The notes under the pieces: model-generated
What the model was told of the DNA's origin: nothing
Database searches by the model: none
The model's input: only the letters and a program-made list of their open reading frames with translations
Translations under genes and position numbers: made by a program
NCBI GenBank assembly: GCA_009927815.1
Contig: RFMI01000069.1
Span: 1-48,570 of the forward strand
Direction of reading: 5' to 3'
Source of the DNA: Betaproteobacteria bacterium
GTDB lineage: Bacteria > Pseudomonadota > Gammaproteobacteria > Burkholderiales > UBA3065
DNA length: 48,570 nt
Shown here: positions 27,697 through 36,110 of the stretch, piece after piece
How the letters are laid out: each line of letters begins with the position of its first letter
Numbering within the stretch: position 1 is the stretch's first letter

Positions 27697-29036
27697 TCGC
27701 AGCGCTTGATCAGCACCTTGGAGCGCCGCTGCCAGTTGTAGAAGCGCTTCTTTGACTCGGGCAAATCATCGACATCGCTCTCGACGAAGCCCCGCTCGCG
27801 GAACCAGTGGGTGGTCTGCGTGGTGAGCACGAACAGACGTTTGAGCTTCTGGGCGCGCGCGCGGGTCACGGCGAAGCGCAACATGCGGTCGCCGAGACCG
27901 GCATCGCGGTAGGCCGGTGCCACCGCCAGACACGCCAATTCGGCAGCCGCCTCGCCATCGAACGGATAGAGGGCGCCGCAGGCAAGGATCAGCCCATCGT
28001 GCTCCAGCACAAAGAAGCGGTCGATCTCCTGCTCGAGGCGCTCGCGCGATCGCTTGACCAGCACGCCCTGCTCCTCGAGTGGTTCGATCAGCTGCAGGAT
28101 TCCGCCGACATCGTCGATGGTCGCCTCCCGCAGTTCGTCCAAGCCGCTGGCGGTGAGCATGGTGCCAATGCCGTCGTGGGTGAACACCTCGCTCAGCAAG
28201 GCGCCGTCGGTGGCCGCGTTGATCAGGTGCGAGCGCGCGACGCCAGCGCGGCACGCGCGAATCGCATACGGCAGATAAATGCGCGCGTCGCCGGGCGGGA
28301 GTTCCGGCAGCAGCGACTCGGCTTCGGCCAGCGTAAGTTCGGGGCGAACACCACCGCGGGCATCGACCACCCCGTCAGCGTCCATCAGGAAGATGAGTTT
28401 GTCGGCACCGATCGCGGCGGCAGTGGCTGCAGCGACGTCCTCCACCGTGAGGTTGAAGATCTCCCCGGTCGGCGAGTAGCCCAGCGGCGACAGCAGGACG
28501 ATCTCTTCGTCGCGCAAGCGGTTATTGATTGCCACTGCGTCGATTTTGCGCACCCGACCGGTGAACTGCAGATCCACGCCCTCGACGATCCCAATCGGTT
28601 GCGCAGTCACGAAGTTGCCGCCGGAGACGCGGATGTCGGCACCCGCCATCGGTGTGTTGGGCAGTCCCATGGACAACGCCGCCTCCAGCTCGCAGCGCAC
28701 CTCGCCGACCGCCTCTTTCACGCACTCGAGCGCCGCCGCGTCGGTGACCCGCAAATCACCGACGTAGCGCCCCTCGAGCTCCGCCCGCACCATGCGCCGC
28801 TCGACATGCGGCCGCACGCCGTGGACGATCACGAGGCGTACGCCGAGGCTCTCCAGCAGGTTGAAGTCGTGCACCAGACCGGTGAAGGTGTCGCTGTCGA
28901 CCACGTCACCACCGAAGGCGATGACGAACACTTTGCCGCCAAACGCGTTGATGTAGGGCGTGGTCGAGCGAAACCAATCGACGAATTGCTGATCGTGAAG
29001 CTTGCGCCTGCGGGGCGATTGGGCGGGTTTTCTCAT
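27693..29036 (-). CDS. argA: N-acetylglutamate synthase
   Basis: ArgA acetylates glutamate with acetyl-CoA, the first step of arginine synthesis, and is usually feedback-inhibited by arginine. Of 447 residues, about 20-290 form an amino-acid-kinase-like domain (FVIAFGGDVVDSD, LVIVHGVRPHVERRM, LLSPLGYSPTGEIFNL). The last 150 form a GNAT domain (AELACLAVAPAYRDAGLGDRML). I chose the ATG at 29036, which gives the typical length, since the open frame runs 97 codons further without similarity. It is convergent with hemY and divergent from the DUF484 gene. Confidence 0.95.
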   Translation of the reverse strand: MRKPAQSPRRRKLHDQQFVDWFRSTTPYINAFGGKVFVIAFGGDVVDSDTFTGLVHDFNLLESLGVRLVIVHGVRPHVERRMVRAELEGRYVGDLRVTDAAALECVKEAVGEVRCELEAALSMGLPNTPMAGADIRVSGGNFVTAQPIGIVEGVDLQFTGRVRKIDAVAINNRLRDEEIVLLSPLGYSPTGEIFNLTVEDVAAATAAAIGADKLIFLMDADGVVDARGGVRPELTLAEAESLLPELPPGDARIYLPYAIRACRAGVARSHLINAATDGALLSEVFTHDGIGTMLTASGLDELREATIDDVGGILQLIEPLEEQGVLVKRSRERLEQEIDRFFVLEHDGLILACGALYPFDGEAAAELACLAVAPAYRDAGLGDRMLRFAVTRARAQKLKRLFVLTTQTTHWFRERGFVESDVDDLPESKKRFYNWQRRSKVLIKRCD

Positions 29037-29121
29037 CCCGCGACCATATCGCAAAGACCGTCCGGCTTCAAAGCGCCACAGCGATGGTAGAGTCGGGGCG
29101 AGTTCACGAACCACCGCCGGC

Positions 29122-29730
29122 ATGAGCCCAGACACTGTCCTGCAATACCTGCGCGAGCACCCGGAGTTCTTCGACACCCACGCCGAAGCCGTGGCTGCCA
29201 TCCCCATTCCGCACCCCGAGTCGGGGCGCACCATCTCGATCAACGAGCGCCAGCTGATCGCTCTGCGCGAGCGCTGCGCTGCGCTGGAGGACCGTCTGGC
29301 AGCTTGGCTCGACGCCGGACGTGCCAACGATCAGCGCAACCAGCAACTGCACGCGCTGGTGTTGCGCGTGCTTGCGGCGCACGGCCGTCCGGCCCAGGTC
29401 GCGGAAGTTTGCGCGGGGCTGCGCGAGGTGTTCGGCATCCCCTGGGTCTACCTGACCGAGAGCGGCATCGACATCGACGCCTGGAGCACGCTGGTGCACG
29501 ACTGGACCACGCCGGGCTGTGGACCGGTGGCCGAATCGCAACAGGCGCGGCTGTCGGAGTTGGCAGGGCACGCGATTGGCTCGGTGGCTTGGGTGCCGGT
29601 TGCGCTCGGCGAGACGGGCTATGCCCTGCTGTTTCTAGGCAGCGAGGACGAGACGCGCTTCCCGCTTGGCACCGGCACACATTACCTGCAGCAGGTGGGC
29701 GAGATGCTGCAAACGCTGCTGGCCGACTGA
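29122..29730 (+). CDS. DUF484 family protein
   Basis: The 202-residue protein has the DUF484 N-terminal helix (VLQYLREHPEFFDTHAEAVAAI) and the short ISINERQLIALRER coiled coil. A C-terminal GAF-like domain follows (IGSVAWVPVALGETGYALLFLGSEDETRF). Members lie upstream of xerC in many Beta- and Gammaproteobacteria, and their role is unknown. The ATG at 29122 matches the conserved start. It is 10 bp from xerC and likely co-transcribed. Confidence 0.9.
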   Translation: MSPDTVLQYLREHPEFFDTHAEAVAAIPIPHPESGRTISINERQLIALRERCAALEDRLAAWLDAGRANDQRNQQLHALVLRVLAAHGRPAQVAEVCAGLREVFGIPWVYLTESGIDIDAWSTLVHDWTTPGCGPVAESQQARLSELAGHAIGSVAWVPVALGETGYALLFLGSEDETRFPLGTGTHYLQQVGEMLQTLLAD

Positions 29731-29740
29731 GCCGGCGCGG

Positions 29741-30655
29741 ATGGACACACGCGAGGCCAATCGCGCACTGATCGACGACTTTGTCGGCCACCTTGCGAGC
29801 GAGCGGCGACTGTCGGCCCACACCACCGCCGCTTATCGGCGCGACCTCGACCGACTGGCCGATGCCGCGGCCGAGACGCCGCTGGCGCAGCTGACGTCGC
29901 AACAGGTGCGGCGTGCGCTGGCGCAACAACACGCCGGCGGACTGGGCGGCCGCAGCCTGTCGCGTCGCTTGTCGGCGTGGCGCGGACTCTACGCGTGGCT
30001 GGCACGCCAGGGCATCGTGGATGGCGACCCTTGCGCCGGCGTCCGCGCGCCAAAGTCGCCCAAGCGCCTGCCGGAGACCCTGTCACCTGATGTCACTGCG
30101 CGACTGCTTGACGCGCCCAGCGAGACTTTCGACCAATATTGCGACTGCGCGCTGTTCGAGCTGATCTACTCCTCGGGCTTGCGTCTGGCCGAAGCGATTG
30201 GCCTCGATGTAAGCAGCATCGACCTGAGCACCGGTCAAGTGCGAGTCCTGGGCAAGGGCGCCAAGACCCGCGAGGTGCCGGTCGGGACCGCGGCCTGCGC
30301 GGCAGTGCGCACCTGGCTTGCGCAGCGACCGCAACACGCCAGTCCCGACGAACCGGCCTTGTTCATCAACCGCAAAGGTCGCCGCCTCGGGCCGCGTGCG
30401 GTGCAGACCCGACTGGCCCGGCTGGCCCGTCAGCAGGGCCTCGACCAGCATGTCCACCCGCACATGCTGCGACACGCCTTTGCCAGCCATGTGCTGCAAT
30501 CCTCCGGTGATCTGCGCGCGGTGCAAGAGCTGCTGGGCCACGCCAGCATCAGCACGACGCAGGTCTACGCCCACTTGGACTTTCAGCACTTGGCCAAGGT
30601 GTACGACGCCGCCCATCCACGCGCCCGGCTCAAACCTGAGACACCACAGAAGTGA
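29741..30655 (+). CDS. xerC: Tyrosine recombinase XerC
   Basis: XerC pairs with XerD at dif. The 304-residue protein has an N-terminal DNA-binding domain (IDDFVGHLASERRLSAHTT). The catalytic residues are R (SSGLRLAEAIGLD), K (VLGKGAKTREV), HxxR (HPHMLRHAFASHVL), H (LLGHASISTTQVY) and the nucleophile Tyr of QVYAHLDFQHLAKVYD. The HLDFQHLAKVYD ending is typical of XerC. The ATG at 29741 is 10 bp after the DUF484 gene, and the stop overlaps the rlmI GTG. Confidence 0.94.
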   Translation: MDTREANRALIDDFVGHLASERRLSAHTTAAYRRDLDRLADAAAETPLAQLTSQQVRRALAQQHAGGLGGRSLSRRLSAWRGLYAWLARQGIVDGDPCAGVRAPKSPKRLPETLSPDVTARLLDAPSETFDQYCDCALFELIYSSGLRLAEAIGLDVSSIDLSTGQVRVLGKGAKTREVPVGTAACAAVRTWLAQRPQHASPDEPALFINRKGRRLGPRAVQTRLARLARQQGLDQHVHPHMLRHAFASHVLQSSGDLRAVQELLGHASISTTQVYAHLDFQHLAKVYDAAHPRARLKPETPQK

Positions 30656-31842
30656 GCGCTCGCATCATCCTCGCTCGCGGTAAAGAAACGCCGCAGTTCC
30701 GGCGTCACCCGTGGGTGTTCGCCAACGCCGTCGAGCACCTCAACGGCCGCGCTCGGCCCGGCGACACGGTATTGGTCGAGACCCACGACGGCCGGGTGCT
30801 CGGACGTGCAGCGTGGAGCCCGAATTCGCAGATCCGTGCGCGCATGTGGACCTTCGACGCCGACGAGACCATCGACGACGCGTTTTTCAAGCGCCGCATC
30901 GCGGCTGCGGTGGCACGCCGCGTGGCGCTACCGACGCTGACCGGGCAGGATGGGCTGCGACTGGTGCACGGCGAGGCCGACGGCCTGCCGGGCCTCATTG
31001 TCGACCGCTATGGCGACACCCTGGTGGTGGCGCTCAACGCGGCCGGTGTGGACAAGTGGCGCGACGCCATCGTCGGGGCGCTGCTGCGCAGCACTGCCGC
31101 GGCGCACCTCTACGAGCGCAGCGACAGCGACGCGCGCCGGCTGGAGGGGCTGGAGCCACGGGTCGGACCGCTGCACGGCGAGCCGCCCGCCACCACCGTC
31201 ATCAGCGAGCATGGCGTACGCCTGACGGTGGACATCGTCAACGGGCACAAGACCGGCTTCTACCTCGACCAGCGCGATAACCGGCGCCTGACTCGCGACC
31301 TCTCCGCCGGTCGCCGCGTGCTCAACTGCTTTTGCTACACCGGGGGATTCTCCTTGCAGGCCTTGGCGGGTGGTGCGCGCGCAGTGCTGTCGGTCGACAG
31401 CTCGGCGCCCGCGCTGGAGGCAGCACAGGCCAGTCTGGGGCTGAACGCAGGCCTCGACGCCAGCCGGGCGCAGTGGCGCGACGCCGACGTGTTCGAGTTG
31501 CTACGCGAACTCAAGTCGGCCGGCGAGCAGTTCGATCTCGTCATCCTCGACCCGCCCAAGTTCGCGCCGTCGAGCGCCCATGCTGAGCGGGCCGGTCGCG
31601 CCTACCGCGACATCAACCGCCTCGGCCTGCAACTGCTGACACCGGGCGGCCTGCTGATGACCTACTCGTGCTCGGGCGGGGTGTCGGCCGAGCGCTTCCA
31701 GGGGTTTGTCGCCGCAGCAGCCTGCGACGCTGGGGTCGATGCGCAAGTGCTGCAGCATCTGCAGGCGGGGGCGGATCATCCGGTGGCGCTGGCAGCGCCG
31801 GAAGGTGAGTACTTGAAGGGCTTGCTGGTCGTTCGCAACTGA
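30652..31842 (+). CDS. rlmI: 23S rRNA (cytosine1962-C5)-methyltransferase-like protein
   Basis: The 396-residue protein has an N-terminal PUA domain (RHPWVFANAVEHLNGRARPG). It is followed by a Rossmann methyltransferase with NGHKTGFYLDQRDNR, the SAM site LNCFCYTGGFSLQAL, LDPPKFAP, and a Cys in TYSCSGGV that fits the catalytic position of m5C enzymes. This is the RlmI family, which modifies C1962 of 23S rRNA. The GTG at 30652 overlaps the xerC stop (GTGA). The next 91 bp mark the convergent boundary with the C1 cluster. Confidence 0.9.
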   Translation: MSARIILARGKETPQFRRHPWVFANAVEHLNGRARPGDTVLVETHDGRVLGRAAWSPNSQIRARMWTFDADETIDDAFFKRRIAAAVARRVALPTLTGQDGLRLVHGEADGLPGLIVDRYGDTLVVALNAAGVDKWRDAIVGALLRSTAAAHLYERSDSDARRLEGLEPRVGPLHGEPPATTVISEHGVRLTVDIVNGHKTGFYLDQRDNRRLTRDLSAGRRVLNCFCYTGGFSLQALAGGARAVLSVDSSAPALEAAQASLGLNAGLDASRAQWRDADVFELLRELKSAGEQFDLVILDPPKFAPSSAHAERAGRAYRDINRLGLQLLTPGGLLMTYSCSGGVSAERFQGFVAAAACDAGVDAQVLQHLQAGADHPVALAAPEGEYLKGLLVVRN

Positions 31843-31933
31843 CAGCGCCACCTTGGCGAGGCCGGCCAAGCGCCAACCGCAAGTGCACGCTGCCCGGCAC
31901 CCCAACGACCGCCTCGCGGTGCTATGCGTCCCA

Positions 31934-32533
31934 TCAGGCCCCAGGGCCCAGCACCCCGGCCAGGTCTATCCACTCCGAGGGGCCGAGCACCATCGTCTGC
32001 AAGCCGGCAGACTGCCGTGGCCATTCTGCGTCGACGATACCGGCCACCACCAATGCCTCGGCGCTTGCACCGTCTGGCACCGCGCACGACTTTAGCAGCG
32101 CCACTCCCGCCAGACCGAGCCGGCGGGCGGCGACGGCGGCGATGCTGTCGGAGGTGAGGTCCCAGTTGCGCGGAAGCGTGTGGTCGCCAGCCAAGTCGTC
32201 ATGCGGCGCCCAGACCGGCGTGAAGCCGGCAGCGAGGTTAGCCGGCGCATCCTGCAGCCGTGTGATCACCCGGGCGGTACCGCGCAGCAGCGCCGCGCAA
32301 TCGCTGGCGCTGGCGTCCATCGCGGCGAGCGCCTGCAGGTGCGCGGTGTCGTCGTCAAAACCGTCTTCCTGCTGAGCCGCGCGCACCGCATCGGCATGGT
32401 GGCCGCCCCCTGGCACCAGCAGGAATCGCCCCGGTTGACGCCGCAGCGTCTCGAACAAGCGCTCGCGCGCCGCCACCAGTGGGTCGTCAGCCGCGCAGTG
32501 AAGGATGCTGCCACCGAGTTTGAGCGCCCACAT
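31934..32533 (-). CDS. Amino-acid-kinase-fold protein, MfnE-like
   Basis: The 199-residue protein has the amino acid kinase fold: LKLGGSIL at the N-terminus, LVPGGGHHADAVR, and the substrate/ATP segment LTSDSIAAVAARRLG with GVALLKS. In methanogens the related MfnE phosphorylates a furan-methanol phosphate in methanofuran synthesis. Bacterial H4MPT clusters carry the short form seen here, so a methylofuran role is inferred. The ATG at 32533 is chosen, with a GTG two codons upstream as an alternative. It is the last gene of the minus-strand C1 run, 80 bp after pabB. Confidence 0.8.
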   Translation of the reverse strand: MWALKLGGSILHCAADDPLVAARERLFETLRRQPGRFLLVPGGGHHADAVRAAQQEDGFDDDTAHLQALAAMDASASDCAALLRGTARVITRLQDAPANLAAGFTPVWAPHDDLAGDHTLPRNWDLTSDSIAAVAARRLGLAGVALLKSCAVPDGASAEALVVAGIVDAEWPRQSAGLQTMVLGPSEWIDLAGVLGPGA

Positions 32534-32613
32534 GGTCACGCGAACATGCGGTCAGACATCCACGAAATTCATGGCGCGCGCAAAGCCACCCCGCAACGCA
32601 CCGCTCACCCGGA

Positions 32614-33993
32614 TCAGGCGCCGACCCCGCTGGCCTCGACCTGCGCCAGCAGGCGCAGCAGTGCGGCGCCCTTGTGCAGCGTCTCCTGGTACTCATCCTC
32701 TTCGCGCGAGTCAGCGACGATGCCGCCGCCGGCCCAGAATCGCACCACGCCCTGCGAGTACACCAGCGTGCGAATAGCGATGCTGGTGTCCATGCTGCCG
32801 TCAAAGCCGACGTAGCCGATCGAGCCGCAATAGAGCCCGCGCCGGTGCGGCTCAAGCTCCTCGATGATCTCCATGCTGCGCAACTTGGGCGCGCCAGTGA
32901 TCGACCCGCCAGGGAAGCAGGCGCGCAGCAGGTCGAGCGCGTCGCGGCCCTCGGCCAATTCTCCGGACACGGTGCTGACCATGTGGTGCACCGTGGCGTA
33001 ACTCTCGATGTCGAAGATCTTCGGCACGCGCACGGTGCCGGTGCGGCAGACGCGCGAGATGTCGTTGCGCAGCAAGTCGACGATCATCAGGTTCTCGGCG
33101 CGGTCCTTGAGGCTCTCGCGCAGGCTGATGGCCAGCGACATGTCTTCCTGCGGCAGACCGGATCGGCGCCGCGTGCCCTTGATCGGCTTGGTCTCGACGC
33201 GGCCGCGCGAGGACATCAGGAAGCGCTCCGGCGAGGCCGACAGCACCTGCACGAAGGGCAGATTGAGGTAGGCCGCCTGCGGCGCCGGGTTGATCAGCCG
33301 CAGCTGCCGGTAAGCTGGCCAACCGTCGCCCTCGGCACGCGCAGAGAAGCGCTGCGCCAGATTGACCTGGTAGCAGTCGCCAGCAGCGATGTAGTCCTGC
33401 ACGCGACGGAAGGCCTCGCCATACGCGGCGCGGGTCAGGTTGGAATTGACCTTCGACAGCACGCGGAAGGGCGCACGCGCGCGCGCTGGAATAGGCGTGG
33501 TGAAGCGCCCGACCAGCGCATCCCAACGCGCAGCAGTGGACGGGTCGCGGCCGGCACCGATCAGGGTGGCAACGCGCAGTTCGTGGTCGACACAGAGCGC
33601 CCAGTCGTAGAGACCGACCGCCATCTCCGGGATGCGCTCAGCGTCCTCGGCGGTGGCCGGCAGCCGCTCGATGCGGCGGCCGAGGTCGTAGGCAAAGTAG
33701 CCCACCGCGCCGCCCGGGAAGGGCAGGTCGTCCTCAGTCGGAATCGGCTCGCCAAGCGCCTCGCGCAGCAGCTCGAAGGGGTCGCGCGGAGACAGCTCGA
33801 CCGCATCACCGCGGCGGATCTCGGTCATCGCGCCGCGCGTCGTCAGCGTGGCGTAGGGCTCGGCGACGAGAATGTCGTAGCGCGCCTGCCCGCCGCGCGG
33901 CGGGCCGCTGTCGATGAACATCGCCCACGGCAGGTCGGCGATGGCCTCGAACAGATCGGCGCTGTCTTCGCGGTAGGGGATCTCGGTTCGCAT
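32614..33993 (-). CDS. pabB: Aminodeoxychorismate synthase component I
   Basis: PabB aminates chorismate to 4-amino-4-deoxychorismate on the way to p-aminobenzoate, the arene of both folate and H4MPT. The 459-residue product starts MRTEIPYREDSADLFEAI and has the chorismate-binding core with PIKGTRRR, whose lysine distinguishes PabB from TrpE. It also has DLLRNDISRVC and GSITGAPK. The ATG at 33993 has AAGG about 9 bp upstream. The frame is open continuously into the MfnF-like gene, giving an 815-codon ORF. I regard that as a frameshift effect (see findings), because PabB is complete from this ATG. No pabA is in the window. Confidence 0.92.
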   Translation of the reverse strand: MRTEIPYREDSADLFEAIADLPWAMFIDSGPPRGGQARYDILVAEPYATLTTRGAMTEIRRGDAVELSPRDPFELLREALGEPIPTEDDLPFPGGAVGYFAYDLGRRIERLPATAEDAERIPEMAVGLYDWALCVDHELRVATLIGAGRDPSTAARWDALVGRFTTPIPARARAPFRVLSKVNSNLTRAAYGEAFRRVQDYIAAGDCYQVNLAQRFSARAEGDGWPAYRQLRLINPAPQAAYLNLPFVQVLSASPERFLMSSRGRVETKPIKGTRRRSGLPQEDMSLAISLRESLKDRAENLMIVDLLRNDISRVCRTGTVRVPKIFDIESYATVHHMVSTVSGELAEGRDALDLLRACFPGGSITGAPKLRSMEIIEELEPHRRGLYCGSIGYVGFDGSMDTSIAIRTLVYSQGVVRFWAGGGIVADSREEDEYQETLHKGAALLRLLAQVEASGVGA

Positions 33994-34009
33994 GCTTGTA
34001 ACCTTAGCG

Positions 34010-35061
34010 TCAACTTGGCTCGGTGTGTGAGTCGGCAGACGCGAGGCTCGCCACCGCCAGTGCCGGCGCGTAAGCGTGGCTCCAACCACACCCGGGGCAC
34101 CCGCCGCCGCAGCAAACGCCATCGCCGGAAGACCCAGTCGTTCGGCAACGCGGCCCGCCAGCCAATCGCCGACGCCAGCACAGACCACCATCGGCGCCTG
34201 GAGTTGCGGCTGTCGCGACAACACCGCGCGAGCCGCCGCAACGATCTCGTCCAGCATCTGCGCCGCCAACTGCCTAGCGATCGACTGCCACACCGGCAAA
34301 GGCGCCGCTTCCAGGTCTTCGCCCAGCATACGCGCCAGTCGGCGCGCGCTCTCCAGCGGCGTCTTGGCGCCGCCGTCGGCCGCGGGATAAGCGTCAGCGG
34401 CCTCGTCAAGGTCGCCGGTCAGACGAAACACATCGGCACTGGTGGCGAAGTGCTCTGCCATCAACGGACGCATCTGACCCTGCCAGTCGACGTGGTGGGC
34501 CAGAGCCATCACTGGCGTACGAACGATGCCGCGATACACCAACTCGTGCACCGCAAGGCGGTCACCATCGGTCAAGGCCACCGGCTGAGCGCGCCCATCA
34601 TGCAAAACGACGATATCGGTGGTGGTCGAGCCGATGTCGATGAGCAGGCCGTCGCCCTGCTGCGCCGCACAGTTGGCGGTCGCGAGCCAATTGGCGGACG
34701 CCAGCCGCAGCGGATCAGCCAACGCCGTAGCGGTGTCCAGCAGTCGACCGTCGAGCCCGAACCACGTCCACGCCGCCGGCGCGAACACGGTTGTCGCGCA
34801 GCCAATGATGGCCTCCACGCCGGTGCGACGGTCCGGGAAAGCGTCGACCAGTTCGCCGGTCATGGTAGCCGCATGGCGCACCCGCGAGGGCGCGACCGGC
34901 CAGTCGGTGGTGGCCTCGCGCAGGCCCGCTTCCAATTGGTCGATGCCGCGCCACAGCGCACAGGGGCTCTGCCGCACCTGCAGCCATTCGCCGTGCGGAT
35001 CGCGCAAAGCCCATTTGAGGTGAGCACCGCCGATGTCCCAGCCGCACTGCCAGTCGTTCAT
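34010..35061 (-). CDS. MfnF-like hydantoinase/oxoprolinase-family protein, frameshifted near its 3' end
   Basis: The product has an actin/ASKHA fold, with GWDIGGAHLKWALRD at the N-terminus and LLIDIGSTTTDIVVLHDG near residue 130. In methanogens, MfnF joins the furan and tyramine-glutamate halves of methanofuran. Bacterial C1 clusters carry homologues. The sequence reads well to GAPGVVGAT (about 34080), after which the frame turns Arg/Trp-rich. The minus-one frame gives AYAPALAVASLASADSHTEP and a TGA at 34010-34012, which looks like the proper C-terminus. Restoring one base gives 350 residues. Its ATG overlaps the MfnD-like stop (ATGA). Confidence 0.78.
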
Positions 35062-36110
35062 ATCTCGCCAGCGGACGGATCGGGCGCCGGATCGGCTGCT
35101 GCCCCCACAACTGGCTCCGGTTCGAGTTCCGGCACCTGGAAGGCGACAGCCAGACCCGCCCGCGCCTGCGGCAACTCACCACCCGCTTGCAAGGCGAGCA
35201 CCGTCTTGCCGACGTTGAGGCCGATGGCCCGCTGCAGGAACACGCTGGACGTGGTTGGCCTCGGATTGACCTCAATCAGCACAGGCTCGCCCTCGGCGGG
35301 CAAGACACAGTCGATGCCCCAATAACCCTTGAGGCCAGGAATCGCTGCCTGCACAGCATCGGCCATCGGCTGGAAGCGCTCGCGCTCTGGCAAGGCGTTG
35401 GCAATGCCACCACGATAGCGGGCAAAACCGGCCTCATCCCAATCGATGCGCTGCCGATTCACCGATACAACACGGGCCTCACCGGCGTGGCTCAGCACCG
35501 ACAGACTCAAAGGCTCGCCCTCAACAAAAGGCTGTAGCACCGAATCCGCCGTCAGCCCGTCCCGCAGAGCCCCTAGCGCGTCATCCGCAAGGCGCCGCAC
35601 ACCCATTCCGCCGGCACCCAGATCGGGCTTGAGCACCCAGCCAGTCGCGCTCGACCACTCGCCTTCCGCGTCGACTGCGCGCACCTCTGCTTGCGCAATA
35701 CGTCCGAGCAGAGCGGCGTGGGTGGCCCGTTTGCTCCCCGCCACGGCCACCGCTTCGCTCGACGGACCTAGCAGCGCACAGCCAGCCGCCTCCACCTCGC
35801 GGCTGAGTCTGAGCAGGTCTCCCTCGGCCTCTGGCGCGGTCAACCACACAACATCAGCCCACAGCAGGACCTCCCGCCATGAGCGCTCCCAATCGCCGGG
35901 GGCAACCAGCGTCTCGTAGCGATGCCAGCGGGGTGCGAGATCGCCTCGCCGCATCACGCAGAGTTCGGGCGAGCCGGCACCCACCATAGTCAGCGGGAAC
36001 AGCGGGCTCACCATGGCGCCGACCATCCATTCGGCCTCGACCAGCAGCTCGCTCGCCACCGGCCGGTCGAAAGCGCCTGCAGTGATAGACTCGACCAAGA
36101 GGATGTTCAT
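35058..36110 (-). CDS. ATP-grasp ligase, MfnD-like
   Basis: The 350-residue protein has an ATP-grasp fold: GWVLKPDLGAGGMGVRRL for ATP binding, LQPFVEGEPLSLSVLS, GYWGIDCVL, and VLIEVNPRPTTSSVFLQRAIG for Mg binding. It resembles the archaeal MfnD tyramine-glutamate ligase family and bacterial C1-cluster ATP-grasp proteins. It probably adds an amino acid during methylofuran synthesis, with the substrate uncertain. The C-terminus is Pro/Glu-rich. It overlaps the MfnF-like gene by 4 nt. Its ATG shares the CATG at 36108-36111 with the divergent HisA-like gene. Confidence 0.8.
   Translation of the reverse strand: MNILLVESITAGAFDRPVASELLVEAEWMVGAMVSPLFPLTMVGAGSPELCVMRRGDLAPRWHRYETLVAPGDWERSWREVLLWADVVWLTAPEAEGDLLRLSREVEAAGCALLGPSSEAVAVAGSKRATHAALLGRIAQAEVRAVDAEGEWSSATGWVLKPDLGAGGMGVRRLADDALGALRDGLTADSVLQPFVEGEPLSLSVLSHAGEARVVSVNRQRIDWDEAGFARYRGGIANALPERERFQPMADAVQAAIPGLKGYWGIDCVLPAEGEPVLIEVNPRPTTSSVFLQRAIGLNVGKTVLALQAGGELPQARAGLAVAFQVPELEPEPVVGAAADPAPDPSAGEI

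Noticed and set aside
31843-31933. Hairpin CTTGGC/GCCAAG (31852-31870) as a terminator between rlmI and the MfnE-like gene.
   Set aside because: The stem has only 6 bp with a 7-nt loop and there is no T-tract in either direction.
32614-35061. A genuine MfnF-PabB fusion enzyme channelling p-aminobenzoate into the H4MPT pathway.
   Set aside because: Attractive, but the bridging residues look like out-of-frame translation, and the minus-one frame supplies a natural MfnF-type end and stop codon. PabB also has its own start and ribosome-binding site.
32674-35325. A very long (883-codon) open frame on the plus strand opposite pabB and the MfnF- and MfnD-like genes.
   Set aside because: It is a shadow of the GC-rich minus-strand genes. 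The translation is rich in Arg, His, Gln and Ala, and no domain is recognisable.
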